Assembly (NCBI GenBank): GCA_049510055.1
Contig: JBEKZI010000050.1
Location: 1-15,582, forward strand
From: JALHTV01 sp049510055
GTDB lineage: Bacteria > Planctomycetota > Phycisphaerae > SM23-33
Direction of reading: 5' to 3'
DNA length: 15,582 bases
Each line of letters starts with the position of its first letter. Position 1 is the stretch's first letter. Under the pieces are notes generated by a model that was not told the DNA's origin, ran no database searches, and worked only from the letters and a program-made list of their open reading frames with translations. The position numbers were made by a program, and so were the translations under genes. Positions 13,560 through 15,582 of the stretch are shown here, one piece after another.

Positions 13560-15128
13560 CTACTTGATCGTCTCGCACAGGGCGGCCACCGTGGGCTTGG
13601 TCTGGCCGGACAGCTTGACCAGGTCCCAGGCCGCCAGGGCGGTCATCTCGGGCGGATAGCGGCGGGAGTGGGCCAGGATGTCTTGCAGCTCGGCCGCCGC
13701 GCGCCCGTCGCCGTGCTGGCCGAGGGTCAGGGCGGCGTCGGTGGCGAGTTCGTCATAGGGGCTGGCCAGCAGGGGGGCCATCCAGTCGCACACGGCCTTG
13801 TTCTTGCATCGCAGCAATCCGGCGGCCACGGCGCGGGCCAAAGCGTTGTAGTGGCCGTTCAAGATGGCTGTGACGGTCTGGGCGGCCTGGGGCGTGGCAA
13901 GCTCGCCGAGCAGTTCGGCGGCCTGGGCGGCCTGCGTGTGCTCCGGCAACATGATGGGTGAACTGACCTGAACGGAGTTCAGCACCGCAATCAGCGCCGG
14001 CGCATAGAAAGCGGACGAGGCGGGCTTAGCGACTTTGTCCGTGAGCTCAGTCGAACGGGTAATGTCCTGGCGGGCGCGGCCCAGGACGTAATCGATGACC
14101 ATCGCGTGGCCGGAGGCGACGGCGTCGCACGCGGCCTTGGCAGCCGCATCGCTGCCGGCGGGGCCCTCGGCATCGCCGGCGGTGCGGAACAATTCCAACT
14201 TGGCGAGCTTGGCGACGGCGTCGTCGCCGCGAGCGATTTTCTCCAGCGCCGGCCGCGCGTCGGGCATGTCGGCCAGGATTTGCAGGAGCTGCGCCCGCAC
14301 GAGTGTGTGATTGCTTTTAGCGATGGCCTCGGCCAGCAGGGCCGGGCCTTTGGCGCTGACGGCGGCCGCGGCGTGGTAGGCCCGGACCTTCAAGGGCACC
14401 GACTCGGCGCCGGCGGCGATCTTCGCGGCCACCGGGCCGGCGGCGGCGACCTTTTCCTCAATGATCTGCTGGAGCAGCAATATCACAAGTGGTTCCGGCG
14501 TAGCCGGGTCGGTCAGGACCGCCGAAAGCGGGGCCAGTTGCGAGGCGTCGCCTTTTCCCAGCAGCGTGACCCGCGCCAGGGAGGCTACGGCGACGGCGGC
14601 CGAGCCGGTCAGGTTCTTCAGCGTTTCGACGGGCGGTCCTTCCTTGCCGTGGCGGATCATCGCGCGGGCGGCCAGGCATTGAAGGTTCTGATCGTCGGAC
14701 TTGAGCAATTCCGCCAGGCGGTCGTCCGAAATGCCCTTCAGCGCGATAAGCTGGCCGAGGGCCTCGGCGCGAACGTCGGCGGAGACGTCGTTGCAGACGC
14801 GGTCGTAGAGGATGTCCGCCGCGCCGGTCTGGATGGCCGTGGAGGGGTCGCCCTCGCCCAGTTTGGCGGCGGCTGAGACGGCCAGAGAACGCCGGGCGAG
14901 ATCGCCCTTGGCGGCCATGGCTGCAAAAAGCGGCAGCAGCTCCGGGTCGCCGGTGGAGGTCAGGGCGGCCACGGAGGTGTCGGCGGTGGCGGGATCGGTC
15001 AGGAGTTTCCGCAGGACGTCGGCGGGGCCCTGCATGGCACTCGGTGCGGTTTGGCTTCGCCTGACGGCGTGGGTCTGAGCGGCCAGCGGGCTGGACAGCA
15101 GCACGAGCAGGATGATCACGCGGTACAT
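13560..15128 (-). CDS. Secreted HEAT-repeat protein
   Basis: The protein has 522 residues. Residues 1-18 form a clear signal peptide (MYRVIILLVLLSSPLAAQ), so it is exported. The rest is an Ala/Leu-rich alpha solenoid of helical pairs about 35-40 residues long, in the style of HEAT or PBS-lyase-like repeats, for example around 55-95, 115-150 and 420-500. No catalytic motif is seen; a scaffold or binding role is the usual reading. GAGGA lies about 10 nt before the ATG. It follows a MoxR ATPase gene after 68 nt on the same strand, and MoxR loci often encode exported partner proteins, so co-function is plausible. It converges on queC with a 2-bp gap. The exact repeat count is uncertain without a profile search. 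Confidence 0.8.
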   Translation of the reverse strand: MYRVIILLVLLSSPLAAQTHAVRRSQTAPSAMQGPADVLRKLLTDPATADTSVAALTSTGDPELLPLFAAMAAKGDLARRSLAVSAAAKLGEGDPSTAIQTGAADILYDRVCNDVSADVRAEALGQLIALKGISDDRLAELLKSDDQNLQCLAARAMIRHGKEGPPVETLKNLTGSAAVAVASLARVTLLGKGDASQLAPLSAVLTDPATPEPLVILLLQQIIEEKVAAAGPVAAKIAAGAESVPLKVRAYHAAAAVSAKGPALLAEAIAKSNHTLVRAQLLQILADMPDARPALEKIARGDDAVAKLAKLELFRTAGDAEGPAGSDAAAKAACDAVASGHAMVIDYVLGRARQDITRSTELTDKVAKPASSAFYAPALIAVLNSVQVSSPIMLPEHTQAAQAAELLGELATPQAAQTVTAILNGHYNALARAVAAGLLRCKNKAVCDWMAPLLASPYDELATDAALTLGQHGDGRAAAELQDILAHSRRYPPEMTALAAWDLVKLSGQTKPTVAALCETIK

Positions 15129-15196
15129 GGGCGGGCGGTCCTCAGTGTTCGGTCAGTTTATGGACGCATCAGAATAGTGTCCGGCGGGCGAGAATG

Positions 15197-15582
15197 CTAC
15201 AGAGTGGCCGGGGCGCCCTTGTAATCTTCCGCCGACGGCTCGGGGACGTTCTTCAGCAGCATGTCGACGAGGCGGTCGGTGCTGATGCCCTCGGCGTCGG
15301 CGTTGAAGTTGGTGAACAGGCGGTGCCGCATGACGGGATGGGCCGAGGCGCGGATGTCGTCGCAGGAGACGTTGAACCGGCCCGCCAGCAGCGCCCGGCT
15401 CTTGCCGGCCAGGACCAGATACTGGGCCGCGCGGGGCCCGGCGCCCCAGGTGAGGTAATTCTTCACGAAGGGCGGGGCCGTCGGGTCCGTCGGCCGGCTG
15501 GCGCGGGTGAGGTTCACGGCGTAGTCCACCACGTGCTGGGAGACGGGCATTCGGCGGATGACCTGCTGAAGGGCCAGGAGGT
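15197..15582 (-). CDS. MoxR-family AAA+ ATPase, C-terminal part
   Basis: The 5' part lies beyond the right edge; 128 residues are visible. LLALQQVIRRMPVSQHVVDY followed by AVNLTRASRP opens the lid domain typical of MoxR ATPases. It continues with WGAGPRAAQYLVLAGKSRAL, the sensor-2 region with GPRA, and ends with HRLFTNFNADAEG, all in usual family order. MoxR proteins are chaperone-like ATPases that help mature exported or VWA-domain proteins. The Walker motifs are outside the window and cannot be checked. The gene precedes the secreted HEAT-repeat gene on the same strand. Confidence 0.93.
   Translation of the reverse strand, partial: LLALQQVIRRMPVSQHVVDYAVNLTRASRPTDPTAPPFVKNYLTWGAGPRAAQYLVLAGKSRALLAGRFNVSCDDIRASAHPVMRHRLFTNFNADAEGISTDRLVDMLLKNVPEPSAEDYKGAPATL

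Noticed and set aside
1..15582. CRISPR arrays, prophage, integrases, toxin-antitoxin or insertion sequences
   Set aside because: No regularly spaced direct repeats, transposase or integrase motifs, or toxin-like pairs were seen on either strand.

Overview
The window is G+C-rich (roughly two-thirds by eye), densely coded bacterial chromosome. It probably comes from a Planctomycetota member, most likely the Phycisphaerae. The pointers are the style of GyrA (Pro at the quinolone-site Asp position and a long Lys/Glu/Ala-rich N-terminal extension), a secreted HEAT-repeat protein beside a MoxR ATPase, and a short dispersed repeat whose spurious translation reads LSERSESK, which I recall as common in such genomes. 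No marker settles the taxonomy. There is no phage, IS or CRISPR, so the region looks like vertically held chromosome.

Layout. (1) 1-5472, minus strand: an operon around the AmmeMemoRadiSam set. In transcription order it holds a MEMO-AMMECR1 fusion with an N-terminal export-like signal, a 725-residue membrane protein carrying a spermidine-synthase-like SAM-binding domain, an 84-residue two-helix membrane protein with histidines spaced like heme-b ligands, a radical SAM enzyme with a Tat-like N-terminus, and the first 33 codons of a membrane-bound metal-dependent hydrolase (DUF457/YdjM family). (2) 5473-5955: a relatively A+T-rich intergenic stretch with a small inverted-repeat element, a strong hairpin terminator, a tRNA-Ser(CGA) gene and its promoter. 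(3) 5956-8308: a divergent pair driven by what looks like one palindromic -10 box. A LABN-domain membrane protein lies on the minus strand. A YdjC/ChbG-type deacetylase overlapping an ArnC/GtrB-type glycosyltransferase lies on the plus strand. Together they look like a lipid-linked sugar module. (4) 8390-8998: an isoprenylcysteine/phospholipid-methyltransferase-family protein. (5) 9215-11983: DNA gyrase subunit A. (6) 12023-13557: queuosine precursor genes queF (minus, coupled to a small unknown membrane protein) and queC (plus), divergent from interleaved promoters. (7) 13560-15582, minus: the 3' part of a MoxR AAA+ ATPase gene followed by a secreted HEAT-repeat protein.

The best candidate for something undescribed is region 1. 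The MEMO and AMMECR1 partners are fused and carry an N-terminal hydrophobic signal, and the radical SAM partner carries a twin-arginine signal. Between them lie a membrane methyltransferase-fold protein and a possible heme-b subunit. That suggests a membrane-anchored, perhaps periplasmic, AmmeMemoRadiSam complex. The substrate is unknown to me, and the export claim rests only on N-terminal sequence.
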